A stretch of DNA of 64,000 bases from Wuchereria bancrofti (lineage: Eukaryota; Nematoda; Chromadorea; Rhabditida; Onchocercidae), in assembly GCA_005281725.1 (NCBI GenBank), contig SSBO01000003.1:5704495-5768494 (forward strand). The letters are read 5' to 3'. Of the stretch, positions 50,244 through 63,646 are shown in pieces (positions within the stretch are counted from its first letter, which is position 1; the number at the start of each line of letters is the position of its first letter). The notes beneath the pieces were generated by a model, which saw only the letters and a list, made by a program, of their open reading frames with translations, searched no databases and was not told the origin of the DNA. A program made the position numbers and the translations under genes.

Positions 50244-53200
50244 TCACACACATAGAATGACAATGATACCAATGGTATAAGCAACGAGAATGATGAATGA
50301 TACGACGTTATTGATGGCGGTATGAATTTGTAGCCAATCTTGGTGATAATCTTTTGCTGAAGTTCCATCCATTTCAGTACACGTTTCACTTCCGCAACAC
50401 AAGCTAGTATTGAGAGCAGAAGCCAGCAATGTGTATCGATGTGCTAAAAAGATTTTAATTAAGTGAGATATAATAAATTAATTAAGTTAATTAAATGAGA
50501 TATGATAACGATACAAAGGTAATACCATATCACATGGAATGAGTAATTATGCGAATAATCTTGAAATATGAGAATTGGATTCAATGAAAGATTTGTGCAA
50601 TTGCATCAGATAATCGTCAGAAAATCTCGCTTATGGAAAAATATCACTTTTAAAATTTATTTTTAAATCTAACGCTGACAAATCTGATGTGTAAGATTTC
50701 AAAAAAACTTCTTTATTCAGCCAAAGATTTGATGTTTACGAATTACAAAATGTTTCCTTTCTATTCGTGCTCATTATTTTAACAATTAAAGTTTTCTATA
50801 TGTTGGTCATACGAGTAAAAGTTTCCTTCAGAATTCCAACTTATTTTTTCCTCTAATTCTTTTCTAATGTTTAATTAGAAAAAAATTTTTCTATTATTCC
50901 AATAAAATTTTGATTCGAGAAATTTTTAAGGAGAATAAGTAGTTATTTTAAGCAGCAACTATTAATCCTCAAGTAAATATTTATTTTTACCAGGTGGCAA
51001 TTTCCGTCGAATCCGTGACATAGCGCTGATAACAAGAGTCAAAAGTAAACTAACAACTGTTGTAGACAGTGTGAATACGTAAAATGTGTCTGAAATGAGT
51101 TTTAAATTTGATCAATAAGTAGTATGAAAGAAATAATTTTCTTCCTTAATTCCCTCTACTGTTTTTTATTTTCGTCTAAGAATCCTCATCACTGCTCCCA
51201 ACTACTCTGTAATATATTTCTGTTCGAAATGACCTTTCTAGTAAGCGGAACTGTTATCACTGCTTTTGCAAGAAGACTGAACTGAGAAAAGAAATGAGCT
51301 ATAATTAATCAAAAAACCTACATATGTGTGGGACAGTTTCACCGAATCCAACCTGAGGAGCCTTTATGGCCAGAAATGTGAAACTGACCAGCTGAATGAA
51401 TATTGCAAACAGTTTCACGTTAATCTGCAAAACAAGGCATTTAACAACCATAAAAAATTCAAATTTAGAATTTAACAGTAACTTCAAGAGAAGTCTACAA
51501 TACTTCAAATCATATCAAGAAAGAAATTTGCCATTGGTATGCAAGTTTTTGTGATATGTCAAAAAGGAAACAATCAACTGCTTAATTGAAAGCGACTGAG
51601 TCCGAATAGCAGTTACCTTAAACGAAGTAAATCAATCGAAATTGTTAATTTTCGAATTATTCTGTCAAAGTGAAATAAGCTATTAACAAAGATATTTTAT
51701 TTGAAAGTAAATACTTGATCACGAAAAGAGCCGAAAAATGGTGCGATTACAACAAATAATGACGAAACCATCATGGGAAGAGTAAGCTCGATACGTAGTG
51801 TTGACGATCGACGCCGTACTTGCAAACAAATTTGCAGCATTTGTGTTCTGAAATTCTTCCACGCGCGTTGTATTTAACTTGCATAGAATACAAATTGCTT
51901 CGAGGAATTACTTTAAAAGAAATGTTGGGAAACAATGGGATACTAACTTGCGATCATCTTCATCTGGCAACACTTTAATTGTTGCATCTCGTACATGCCA
52001 GTTGGTCCTTAGCTTTGTGAGATCCAATCCATCTGCAGAATAATTCAATTTCTTCTACAATCTTCTCCTATCAAAACTTTGCTTTCTGTGAAGTAGATCA
52101 GAAATAATTCCACTTTGATAAATTAAATTTTGAGTATCACCTTCGCCCTGAGCAAGATAGTATCTGATGTAATGAGGATAAAGGACTGATTTCATCCGAA
52201 AGCAGCAATTCTTGTCATCCTGGAATGAATAATTGTGTTAAGAGACAGATAATTTAGCTTTATAAGACGAAGCTGTGGAGAAATTTATATGCTAATTCAA
52301 GTTTTTAACTAGCAATTCCTTGAGAAAGTCAAATTGCACTAGGAACTAACATCTGGAAAGTTGGTATAATCAATATCGCAATGAGCTTGCATCTTAAATT
52401 CCAACCGTCCAGTAACATTACCACTGTTTTTTGCTACAATATTGTAGAATTGTGCATAATCACCACTTTGGGATGATGTTTGAAATCTGCAACTGTTAGC
52501 GATTGAAGTTTTCTTTATTTTTCTTATCAAGTATCTTTTAACCTAAAAAAATGTTCAAAAAATCGCGAACTCTTTAATGAAAGATAATTGTTAAAAAAAC
52601 TAAAGGAAAACAAAAATCGAAAAGTTTACAAACTTCAAACATACTCAGGAGACGAAATGATCATTATAGAAGTGAAGATAAAAAATTGTGATAAACAGAA
52701 ATCATCTAGATGAAAGCTGCTTAACTAATACGAAAAGATTGTTGCTAAAGCGTGCTAGATTGAACAGATTTTTAAGAAATGACAAGAATGACAAATTACA
52801 AAATTATCATGAGAAAATGTAAAATAATGCTAAAAACCAATTTCCTTCAAACGAACCAAATATTTTTAATAATAACAATGCAATGTTCATTTAGAATTCT
52901 TGACGAAAATTTTGGTAAAAGAAACTTCTAAACTATTGTCAATTCAAAATTTATCGCTGAGGATTTTCGAGCCTACTTTTTGAGGAAAATCAGTTACTGC
53001 TTTTATGTTTCCAGTTAATATTTCCAGCTATCAGTACCATAATTTTGAGTGATAACTTCAAGTAAATTATTTTATGTATTAAACAAGTGATTCAAAACAT
53101 ACCTGTCGCTATTAATATCTGGTACCCACAACCTGCCATATGAACGTATATTCAGCGTATCAGTTTTCCATTCATTCAAATCCCACTTCATCCTACGATC

Positions 53201-56200
53201 CTTCCATGACTCAAAATCAGACATATTTTTTCTAACTGCTTGGTTTGCATTCAATTGTAATTTATGAAGGAAGATTACTTGGAAATAAATTCATCGATTG
53301 TTTTTTTTTTTATTTCAATAACAACTTCTCTGTTAAAGTTTCCAATTTTTCATATATTTAAAAAATCTCAATTTTCCATATAATGATTTCTTATCTAATT
53401 CTTTATCCATTTGTTTTAACTAAAAATTCAGAATGTTTTCATAAAAATAATTTAGTTTGTTCATATAAAAGTGCAATTCGAGAATTTTTGACCCGAATTA
53501 TAGATGCATGGAAATGCCTTTGTGCCCCCTCTTTTCAAACGTAAACTGCAATTTTATGTCCGCAGTTAACACATTCAGCGCTCTTGGATTAATGTTATAA
53601 AATTTATATGTAACCTCAATTTATTATACTGTGGTATCTGCTTGATCTGGATGCAGTTCTAAATATGTCATTTCAACCACAGTTTTTATAAAATTTGAAT
53701 TTATGATGAGAATGATTTTTTCCGATAAGATACAGTCAATAGTAATTTCTGTGAAATTTAAAGAAATGACTTTAACTTATACTTATATATTAATAACTGA
53801 ATGAGTTTTCAGTAGTTAATCAATGTAAGTTGATTCCATCATTCCCTCTTGCAATAAAATGTAGTTTTCATTCCTCTAATTACTAGTTGAAAAATTTTTC
53901 TTTTTCATTTTTTATACAATCGTCATCTATCAAGTAGTTCCCTTTAAAAACTTCAAAAATTGCGCGATAATACTAATTCATAAGATTTGAAATTGCTATG
54001 AAATTAAAATTTAGTATTTTGTTAGAAATAGATGAAAGCCAGTGCTAATCATATTATTCATGATTCTTCTTAATATTACACCATATTTGTCGGCCTTCTT
54101 TTCCGATATTTTAAATCATATTATACCAAAACAATAAAGCATTACTTTTTGCCGAAGAAATTTCTTACACACCCTCAGTTGATTCAATATATTTCAGAAT
54201 TTATTAATTTTCACTCATCTAATTATTTAATTATACCTATATTTAATGTAATTGTTGCGAAAGAACAGAGAAATTAATTTTAAAATTCTTGGAAAAATGA
54301 AACATACGATTAAAAAATGTCCATTTATATTCATCACATGCCAAATCTCATTCTGAAAAATTGCTTATCGATTAATAATTAAAATACTTCAGCATGAGAA
54401 ACAAAAATCCAAAGGTGTCATGTGTCTAAAAATTAAGAAATTAGAACGCTTACTCATTTTATACAAATTAGAATTTGTAAACAAAAAAATCACATTACTT
54501 TCCGCCTTCGAGTTAAAATGATGCAGATATCTTTGCAATTTTATATAGCAAAAACAATTATTCTACAACTGAAAATTGCGCTGCAAACTGAGTAAAATTT
54601 AATGAGAAAATCCAGAAGACATACCATCCATAATTGCTTAAGTGTTATTTCAAGAATCTCAGCATCCAAAGTTTCACCGGCAGCTACGCTTGGAGGCAAA
54701 ATGCTAATGGCATTTGATTTACCTTGCATTGAGCTAGCATCCTGGCTGAGCTTATAGTACAAGCAATCCTCTAATACCTGATATTTATGATGCGCTAACT
54801 CTTCCACATCTAAAAATAGAAAATGGAAATAAATATGCTAGCTTATTTCTTTTCGAAATATTATACTTGGACTTTTTATATTCACCGTATAATCAATTCT
54901 TTTCATTACTGCTTTAAACTTCTTCAACAAATGGGGAGTAAAAACTTTTACGATTCAGTCAGCTGACATTAGTCTGAAAATAAGTTGATGCGAATGTCAT
55001 TCATACAAATGGAAAACCGGTTTTTTTTGGATTAATTTTGGAAAGAACAATCTTCGATGCTTGTTGAACAGAAATTTCAATTGAAAAAAATAAAATAATC
55101 TAAAATGCTTCATTTTCAAATGATTTGATAAATAATTGAGATCTTTTAAAGACAACATTTTCTTGATAATCAACTAAGATATTTAAGTCAAATATGATGA
55201 AGTGCTGCAACAAAATTAATGACAGCTAATTACATAGATGTTTGACTTGATATGATACTTTAATATTGTCATCAAAGTAAAGGGTTATTGGCAGAAGAAA
55301 ATAATTGCAAACAGTCTCACCATAACTATCACTTTGTTTTATTTATTAATGCCACGAAATTATTTTATTCTAACAATCGAGCTTACAGATTTCATTTTAG
55401 AGCATTAAAAGTTAATAACATTATCTAAGTATAATTTTATCTTCATATATCAATAATTAATTATTGCCGTTGCAATTTGATACCTTAAGTATAAATTTAA
55501 ATTTTACACGAGATGATGATTAATAAGGTATCTCTCATTTGATTGTATAGATTCAGCTGCTTTTGCGCTTCAGAAAATATTGGTAACTATCAATAAATTC
55601 ATCGTGTCGAGAAGGAGTCACTGAGTACTTGGAGGGAAGAATTAAAATTGGCTGTGTAAAATAAACAGTAATTTTATGTTTCGTTTTCCTAACTAACTAT
55701 ATCTTTCAAAAAAATGCCGTCTTAATTTTTTTAAACACTGACAGAAAAGCTCTTTTAAAATAAAGCTTTTGTTTTTTTTTATCCATACTATCGGATTGTT
55801 TACAGAGAAGATCACGGTTTTGTTCCCCTGTGATGAACATTTGAGATTCGTAGGTATCACTAATCATCACTTTCATTTATGCAGCTAATTGGACTTAAAA
55901 AGATTTTCCGAACTTTCAGCCATGGCTAACATAGAGAAAAGATCACGTCATAACAGTTTTAATCTTAGGGTAAATCAAATATATATCAAATAACTTTAAA
56001 TTGAAATTTAGTCTTTGTCTAACACTTTCGTTACATTCATACTGGTTCATCAATAAATTCTTATTTCAGTAGAATCTGAAGTCTCCTCATAAAACCTTTC
56101 TAGCGCTTGAAATGCATCGCTAATTTGAAGTGCAATTTCAGTGGAGTATAAAATGAATAATCTTTTATGATTTAAAACCACTGAAGTTAAATAATTTCAT

Positions 56201-56396
56201 GCATTGAATTGCTTAAAGATAAGTTTAAAGAAAAGATGGCAAATATTATTTGAAACTTGAGCAATATCGTTTTTCACTCTTTAATACTAAAAGTACCTGT
56301 AACATTGCTTGCAAATTTGCATAGTTCTTCATAAGAAGCTGTAACAAAGAGAAACAATCCATACACAAATATTAGTCGTATATAATTGGCCAACAT
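50244..56396 (-). CDS. Divergent Cys-loop ligand-gated ion channel subunit
   Basis: Pentameric ligand-gated channel subunit, about 431 residues. Exons (minus): 56396-56297, 54809-54625, 53277-53103, 52486-52351, 52219-52141, 52032-51948, 51847-51715, 51424-51322, 51089-50991, 50443-50244 (TGA). Signal peptide MLANYIRLIFVYGLFLFVTA. Extracellular domain: MKWDLNEW, loop-A-like GRLWVPDI, and Cys-loop CDIDYTNFPDDDKNC with the canonical 13-residue spacing. M1 has the conserved Pro (IELTLPMMVSSLFVVIAPFF); M2 is in VKLFAIFIQLVSFTFLAI; M3 in FTLSTTVVSLLLTLVISA; then a short M3-M4 loop and M4 (NNVVSFIILVAYTIGIIVIL). Loop C has no vicinal Cys pair, so it is not an alpha-type acetylcholine subunit. The G-E-K before M2 is replaced by F-R-D-Q, with no P-A-R anion motif. 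It resembles orphan nematode subunits such as the CUP-4/LGC set; ligand unknown. The exon 2/3 junction is one base out of phase, so a microexon or other splice site is missing there. Confidence 0.85.
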
Positions 56397-56404
56397 CCTG
56401 CAAA
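56397..56404 (-). promoter_or_regulatory. Probable SL trans-splice acceptor of the channel gene
   Basis: Reading the minus strand, TTTTGCAG is followed by a single G and then the ATG of the signal peptide. An acceptor this close to the start with no upstream coding exon is the usual signature of spliced-leader addition, giving a 5' UTR made almost only of the leader. Confidence 0.6.
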
Positions 56405-58281
56405 ACCAAAGTGGCGTGATATTAGTGAGACGTGAATAAAAGGAAACGGGAATTTCGGAGAACCAAGTATCTAAACAGTACCTAAGCCCTCTACCTAAGT
56501 ACCTAAATTTTTAACTCAGTACCTGAACCTTTTACTTAAGCTTTTTAACAAATGATTTCTAAAATAATATAATTCCTATCGATTTGCATAGTATCAGTGA
56601 CGGTGAGACATGTTCATTTTGCTTTATATTCAAAAAGAGTGGGAAATGTCGTTTTGAGATTGCAAAGCTTTTCGATTTTTCCATTACTCTGATATATTAC
56701 ATTTATTTCATTACTATCAGAATATTTTTGTATTATAAGTTTTAAAAAATGGAAGCTAAGCGATGAATTTCGAATTGAAGCTTCCAAATAATTCTGTTAC
56801 CAAAAATTAGAAAAATGCCCTTTGGTCATTAGTAGTTGGGAAATGGCTATAATAGAATGTTTAGGATTACCAAAAAGTTGCAAATGTACAGTTTTAACAT
56901 GTTTTTACTATTAAAGAATAAAATCGTTAATTAAGAATAGCATTGTTTTGAACGCCAATTTTGATTTTATATTATTCTGCAAAATACCAATGATAATTTA
57001 TTTATTTTCGTCACAGTTTTGCTAAAATCATTCTTACTGATATGGTGATTACTAATCTATCACCCTCAATGGTGCTGTGCTACCACCGCTTTTTAGTACT
57101 GATTGCAACAACATTTGCGCTAAATTCTGCAACAAGAAGCCATAATGAAGCCATTTTACTGTGTGATTTATGAATGAGAACCTGAATTGCCTTACTACAG
57201 GTTATTATACCTTAGAAACAGTAATATTGATTTCATTGGGAACATGCTAGAAGGACTGACTGCTTTGTAACTAATCCCGCTGTCACAACTGCTAGACTGT
57301 TGGGATGGAACAAGCAAAGTAGAGTAAAGCATTGAGCAAGCTATATGTTTTGTTTACCCAAATTTCGTATTTGTATAAAATGAGGCAAATTTGATCATCA
57401 AATGAGGAAGAGGCGGACGAGAGTGAAGAATTGCAGATAGTTTGCTTAATAAAATGTCATTTGATGGGAGTTACTGAATGATGACGAGAACTACTACACC
57501 AGCGAAAGAGGGTGCACGAAAAGGTGTCGTAGTAAGGTTGAAGTTTAGAAGCCACACATCCCTCCTCTAACGACCAGAGCTCTTTTCCTGCTTGATTTCG
57601 AATCAACTAACACTTTAAAACTTTATTCACTACTCTTTCTACCACTTATCAGCACTTTTCATTTTTATGAAAATCGAATCCAACATATCATTGCTCACAA
57701 TTTCAATGAAACATATTCATTTTCGCCTCATTAGCTCTAAATTTCCAATTATTATGATCATTTTTTCAAAAATATTTTCTCTCAAAAATTTTTTTTTCAG
57801 TTTAAAAAAAAAGTTTCCTGAAAAGAAATGTATTTGCAGTCAAAGATGAAGGAGAAGACAAATTTCTCTTGACATTCCCTTCCTATCGCACTATCACCTG
57901 AAAAATTCTCTGATCTTATTGCGTGACTTTTGTTGCCTTCTTCAATCATGAAAACATTGATTGTTTTTTGTTTACTTTAAATAACACTAATTTTCTACAC
58001 ATTAACAATCAACCCAGTCTCTTGAAGGTTTTCAAAAAATACCATCGAAACAATAAAATGAGGTAATAATTTTTTGTTACATGTAATATTTATCTCTAAA
58101 ATTAATCTCCAAGCATTCTGTTGAAATGTTTTTACAAATATCATTTAAAAAGCAGTAAATGGAAGTTAGTATTTGATAAAGCTAAATTTATACTTTTCTG
58201 AAATATGATCACCAAAAAATGATGAATTTAAACAAAAATGACTAAATTAACCAAATACTAAATTATACTTTACTTGAAAAT
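56405..58281. other. Upstream region of the channel gene, no coding exon
   Basis: AT-rich DNA with a somewhat G+C-richer patch at 57240-57560, which could hold the promoter of the leftward channel gene. Imperfect repeats of AGTACCTAA occur at 56477-56525. The frame at 57667-57849 is low-complexity. No gene supported. Confidence 0.4.
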
Positions 58282-58535
58282 CTTGAAACAATGACACAGT
58301 TAGTAAACAAGGCTGTGAAAAAAAAGACAATAAAAATGTTGGAAAACGTATAAAAGCATCGCACAGAAATGGTTTTGTATGATACAATGAGCATCGGTCA
58401 TTTGCGACTAATTATTCCTTTAAAATCTCCAAACTATGATTACTGCGTAGGCATTTTGTAGTAATATCTCGGGTATTAGACATGATCGATCTTTAAATTT
58501 TAAGCCTTGTTTACTAATTGTGTCATTGTTTCAAG
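58282..58535. mobile_element. 254-bp MITE-like element with 33-bp terminal inverted repeats
   Basis: CTTGAAACAATGACACAGTT and onward (58282-58314) is matched by an inverted copy at 58503-58535, 32 of 33 bases identical (one G/A difference). The 188-bp interior shows no coding frame. Size, non-coding interior and near-perfect ends fit a miniature inverted-repeat transposable element or a foldback element. No clear target-site duplication is visible at the ends, so the superfamily is unknown. The high arm identity suggests a recent origin. Confidence 0.7.
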
Positions 58536-59077
58536 TTTCTATGAGGGATCTTTTGATGTCTTTCCTACTTGTCTTGAGAAAATTTGCTCCAAGTGGAGAC
58601 GCAGCGCAATTTTAACACAATCTTCTCTCTGGAGGGCTTAAAAGAGCATTCTGTATTAAAATTTAAATGTAGAAAAAAGGTTGGAAATTTATCGAAGTGA
58701 CTGAAAAGGAAGTACATAGGTCGCATCATCAAAAGTTCGTTTGAACAATCTGCGCAGCTATTCCATGATGGTTATCGAATGAAACCTGTTATTTTGGTAG
58801 TTGGGTTCTTGAATAGGAAACCAATGTGTTCTGTTGTCTGTTGTCGTTTCTTGCTATTCCTGTCCGAGTGTTTCTTAATGGTTGGCTCACTAATGTTTGC
58901 ATAAATTGAAATTCAATTGAAATCTATTAAATCAAAATCGATTTCTTTGTGAACGGTAATTTAAATGACCGACAGTTCAAAAGATATTTGGAACAAGAAG
59001 ATTTCATGTGGGGCATATTACGTTTCAATATTAATCTTATTCTACGGAATAATGTATTATTAGATTTCAGAAATGAT

Positions 59078-59314
59078 TTACAACATAAATAAGTGTAGGC
59101 AAATAACAATTCTTTGAACCCTTCGTAGTGCAGCACGTATTTGAGATATAACAGATGTCCCGGAATTATCATTCCATTTATCAATAAGAGCCGGAAGATT
59201 GTTGGAGAAAGTTATTAGGTACTTAAAGTTATATGAGTAGCCCAAAGGACAAATAATGAAATAATCACTGAGTAATCCTGACAAGGTGACACATGTCAAT
59301 ATTAGAAGTAACAT
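59078..59314 (-). CDS. Putative small secreted protein, unidentified
   Basis: Minus-strand ATG at 59314 opens a strong signal-peptide-like start (MLLLILTCVTLSGLLSDYF), then ICPLGYSYNFKYLITF and SNNLPALIDKWNDNSGTSVI, to a stop at 59078. Two continuations are possible: read-through to the stop (78 residues), or splicing from GTAAAT at 59083 over a 46-nt intron to AATAAG, which gives a basic tail (KRNMPHMKSSCSKY) and stop at 58927. A donor at GTTCAA just after QIRAALRR is another option. No family recognised. Composition and hydrophobic leader make it more likely than the neighbouring chance frames, but there is no second line of evidence. Confidence 0.35.
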   Translation of the reverse strand: MLLLILTCVTLSGLLSDYFIICPLGYSYNFKYLITFSNNLPALIDKWNDNSGTSVISQIRAALRRVQRIVICLHLFML

Positions 59315-59323
59315 GTCTTTCAC

Positions 59324-62300
59324 ATTTTTAAGCGTTATATAAACTGGTATTTTATGTTATAAAACATCACAAACTTTATCGATTGAGTTTTTCGCTTCAT
59401 AATTGCCATTGCAGAATGAAAATTGAAAATAACATATGTTCAGATTGATCATCAGTTAATGAATTAAAATGATAGCTGGAATAGGGTAAATGGATGAAAT
59501 GGATAGATTAAGAGAAATATCGTTACTACTATAAGTTTACCTTTTAATCTTCCCAGAAGGAGAAGCAGCATAATTAGTAATGGATGGATGTGAAATACAA
59601 TGAAAGGAGATGATAAGAAGAGAGACGTGGAACTCTGCTAGAAAACAGGTTCCCATTCAACTGATATGCATGAAGGACGTAATTTTTGTTTCTTCTTATG
59701 AATAAAACTTATGAATTGATTTAAAATCGATTGGTTATGTATGCCACTTTAAAATAGAATTGTCGGCGCTAAGGGATGTTTAAAAATATTGCACTCTCTA
59801 AATGATTTCTAGCAATCATAAAGTTGCTTTGTTTTTCATTTGATTACTTGCAGCACCTATTTATCACAAGTATGTCAGCTTTGAGCACAAAGTTCTTAGA
59901 CTTAACTCGCAACAATTAATTAAGAAATTAAATGTCTGAAAACAGCAAAAAAGTTTGAAGCTCCAGAAGTCCACGATGTCAGTGCTATAAAGGTCTCATG
60001 ATTAAATTTTATCCTTAAATGAAGCATGAGAATATTTTATAATAGTTGTGCTTTATGTCCTTGAATTGAGCGCTCTTTGCCACTAATACAATTGTGCCAT
60101 CAATGACACGACTAAAAAATATGCGCAATATGCGAAACTCATCAGGTCTTAGGTTCTAGCAATATCTGTTGATACAGATATGCATGTTTAAGGATAGAAA
60201 CATTATCAGATATGCAGGTAAATGAGGAATCAACTTGGAAAATGCTATTAGTTAAGATATGGATAGTGAAAAATTGATAATTGTTCGAGATTAAACAAGA
60301 ATTTTCAATTGGTTTAAAAAGCTGCGATTTTCATGCCACAGTTTTTATCGCGCTGCTGAAAGTATTTTCAGTTTATTGCAATAAGTGAAAGTTTTGATTC
60401 TTTTGAAGCAAATTCTTTTTATGCGATAAAAATGATTGCAGATAGATTTTCAATCACTTTTGATTGAAACTTTTCTTCTTTAGTGTTGATGTGTCTGTCA
60501 AAAGTCTTTAACTTGCAAAATTGCATCATAAGTACAAAATTTTACTTATTATTATGCAGTTGTGCGTCTAGCCTGTTTAAAAAATAAATTTAAAAGTATT
60601 TTTCAATCAAAAACTGGAAAGGAGGGAGTACCAGCAAATTCGTTTCTTCAGCTCACAAGGATCTTAAGAACAAATCTGTTTATCACATTGATCTATCAAC
60701 TTAACGCTTTATGTTTTGATGAAATGTCATTAGCTTTTTAAATTTTCGAGTTATTTTCATTCTAAAATGCAATTTTTTTACATTTTTTTGTCTTTTTTTC
60801 TCATAGTCGAATTCAATCACCTATAAATCAAAAAATTTTGAGGAAATCAAGTAATGTGTCAATATTTCCCGAAAGCTTCAATATATTTGATCCTCTGATT
60901 GAGCTTTTTGATTTGATTCTTTTATGTGGAAATTTATTAAAGAACAACGACTTCTAAGTGAGATGAAAGCATTACACGATCCCTCTTTTTTCGTTCGTTC
61001 CATTAATTAATTCTCATCTCTTTTCTCTAAATTATTGACTAACCAAATTTCATCTTCAACAAACACGGATTTCATCTAGTAAATTTCTTTCACTCACTTT
61101 TGCAATTTATGACCGGAAAACATTATTAATGAGGGAAGCAAAAGTTCACGCAAATTTCGATAATTTTTTTGATTGAGAGCGTAAATCAACTTTTAAAAAA
61201 ACTGAGCAGTAAACAGAAAATAAAAACTAGTTTTACCTTACTTCTAAGGAACGACCCCGTCTAAGATTGATTCTAATGTTAATAACCGTGAATCCTCAAA
61301 TATTACACCAGAAAAAGCAATGGCAATCGATTTATGAAATAGATCGGTCGATTACTCAAGGACATGAAGTTGAATTTTGACTTAATTACCAATGTGTGGT
61401 AGAAAATTGGTCTCAATTATAGTGCTAAATTGGGTTGATATAATCGATCCTGCTGACAAATTCAATGAAAAACTCCAATTTCTGTTGCAAAATTAATTGC
61501 AGATTACGGATGACATTGAGTTAAAAAGTGCCGACGCATGTATTGAAATTATGACAACTGATTTTGTGAGATAAATCTAGATCATTTTATAATGCCATTT
61601 ACAAAACTTTTCAAAAATTGAAAGCATTTTTGAAAATATATTGCAAGTTTGACAGCAAAATCTTCCAATAATTGCAAATGTATAAATACTTTTCGAAGAA
61701 GAGTTAACAGAAGTAATTAGAAGAGAAACGAGTACTTTCAAATTGAAAAGTCTGTTTAATTTAACAATTTACTAAATTTTGTTATATAACTGCAATAGAA
61801 TAATGAAAAAGCAATTTAATCAACTAATCGTAGAGATCGAAATATAATATGCAATATACGTTTACATCTGTATATCTATATACCCAAAGTAAAGTGGTTT
61901 AATTAATATGTCCGATTACTGAAAATAAATTTTGTATGATGAGATTAAGAGTCTTCCTGAAGTGTTTTCATTAAGTAAATTTTGGTCGCTAAATTTACTT
62001 TAGGAAGTGTAAATCGAATTAAGTAACTTTAACTTATGGAAAAATAAAAAGGTAAGTGGATGGCGTATTATATAAACGAATCATTTTATACATCCAATAC
62101 AGTAAGACAATTATCCCAGTAACAATATATTTAGATTAGTTAACAAATGCGTAACGTAGAATAAATGATCATTTTTGAGAAACGAATATTGTGAAAAATA
62201 GGAGACAATCAGAAACGTTTGTTCCTTTCGAATTTGATAACTTAAGAGATTTATAAATATCAAATCCTTATTAATGAATAAATCCTGTAGCCTCATGAAA

Positions 62301-63573
62301 TCCAATAGTCTTAAAGAAACAACCATAATAGAGCAGTTTTAAGTTGAACTCAATTTTATCTGCAAAGATTGGATCGCTATCAAACTTTTTTGTCGCTATC
62401 CGCACTTTCCACTCCCTCAATATCTGCCGCAGATTTTAATATCGCGAAACTCCAAAATATTGTATGAGAGTAGAGAATATGAGTAAGAAATATGTTCTAT
62501 GAACTCTTCGAAAAATAATGTCTATATCTTAAACTCTTTGTTTCCAATTTTAAGTTTAGGCTGTAAACCTTTTCATACATTGTTTACTCGTATCAGCTCC
62601 TCATTTAGTTAACCTCACTGTTATTTCATCATTAATTGTTTAAACCCACGAGGTTAAACTTAACTGACCTCCTTTGTGGCTTGTCAACTAGTAATTGATT
62701 TGCTTGTAAACTAGGTCAACAACTCTTTGTTAGACTGATTACTCTTTCGACTACAGGTCACCTTCTTATTGTAAATCATATACTTTATTTATGCATATTG
62801 CTTGTTATATAAAGAAGTCACTCATGTTCAGAGTGAGTATGTTTTTACCAAGAACCAGGAGAGTTCAACCAAAAGGCAGTTCGATCACAAAAAGGGATTT
62901 TCGCTACTTGTACTTCAATTCTTCTCTATCAGATTTATTGCATTATTGCTTCTCTGCAATAACATTAAAGGAATCACCTTAATTTCATTACTAAAAGCTA
63001 TTAATAAAATAAATAAAGTTAAGCAAGTTAAAATATCTAACAATCAATAGCTTACTGATTTACCTTTCTAATCCGACTAACAGAATGTGGAGACCTGGAG
63101 ATTATCAGTAATGAGAAAAAAATGCACTAATTTTTGTTTCACTATTCTTTTCCGTTTGTTCGCTTTCTCTGAATAGTTTTAGAACAGTCATACTACTTTA
63201 CATTACAGATGCTAAATTCCTCTAGGTTATTCAAGGTCACACTATTCCACTAAATCAACAATGCGCTTCTTCTACCAATAGGTATAAGACTCTTTCGGCT
63301 TATTAACTCACTTCTCATCATGAATTGAAATCATTAATAAGAATCAGATTTAAGGTATGGTACCTTGACCGAATGAAATTGTGTCTCATTATATATCTAC
63401 AATGATATCTTTTGAAATTTTTGAAAGGTTTTTTTTGAAAGGAATCTTTTTTTCCATAAGTACCATCAAGATATGTTTTCAAGCCACCTATTCACCAGTT
63501 TTTATATTAACGTTATGACACAATGTAACTCGATTATATAGTATAATTTTTTTTTCAATTCTCTAACTATTGT
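59324..63573. other. Non-coding or unresolved region
   Basis: AT-rich DNA without a supported gene. Short exon-like pieces with adjacent stops occur at 61230-61572 (+). The open frame of 70 codons ending near 60740 (+) has no usable start. Minus-strand frame 62111-62326 and plus-strand frames 62791-63050 have no splice context. Confidence 0.4.
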
Positions 63574-63616
63574 GGCCAAGCAAAGAATATTTGGGTCAAA
63601 CATCCTTTGCTTGGCC
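63574..63616. repeat. 12-bp perfect hairpin
   Basis: GGCCAAGCAAAG (63574-63585) and its exact reverse complement (63605-63616) enclose a 19-nt loop. The stem is more GC-rich than its surroundings. A second hairpin follows 30 bp downstream. Confidence 0.75.
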
Positions 63617-63646
63617 GAAAATTTCCAGTTTTTTTTTTGAGTTAAG

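Noticed and set aside
60530..60740. 70-codon open frame on the plus strand
   Set aside because: No ATG until near its end and no splice signals; length is within chance expectation.
61230..61572. Exon-like pieces in shifting frames with in-frame stops; considered as a pseudogene or bacterial endosymbiont transfer
   Set aside because: Each piece is under 50 codons, no family is recognised, and similar stretches occur by chance here. A search against Wolbachia and nematode genomes would decide.
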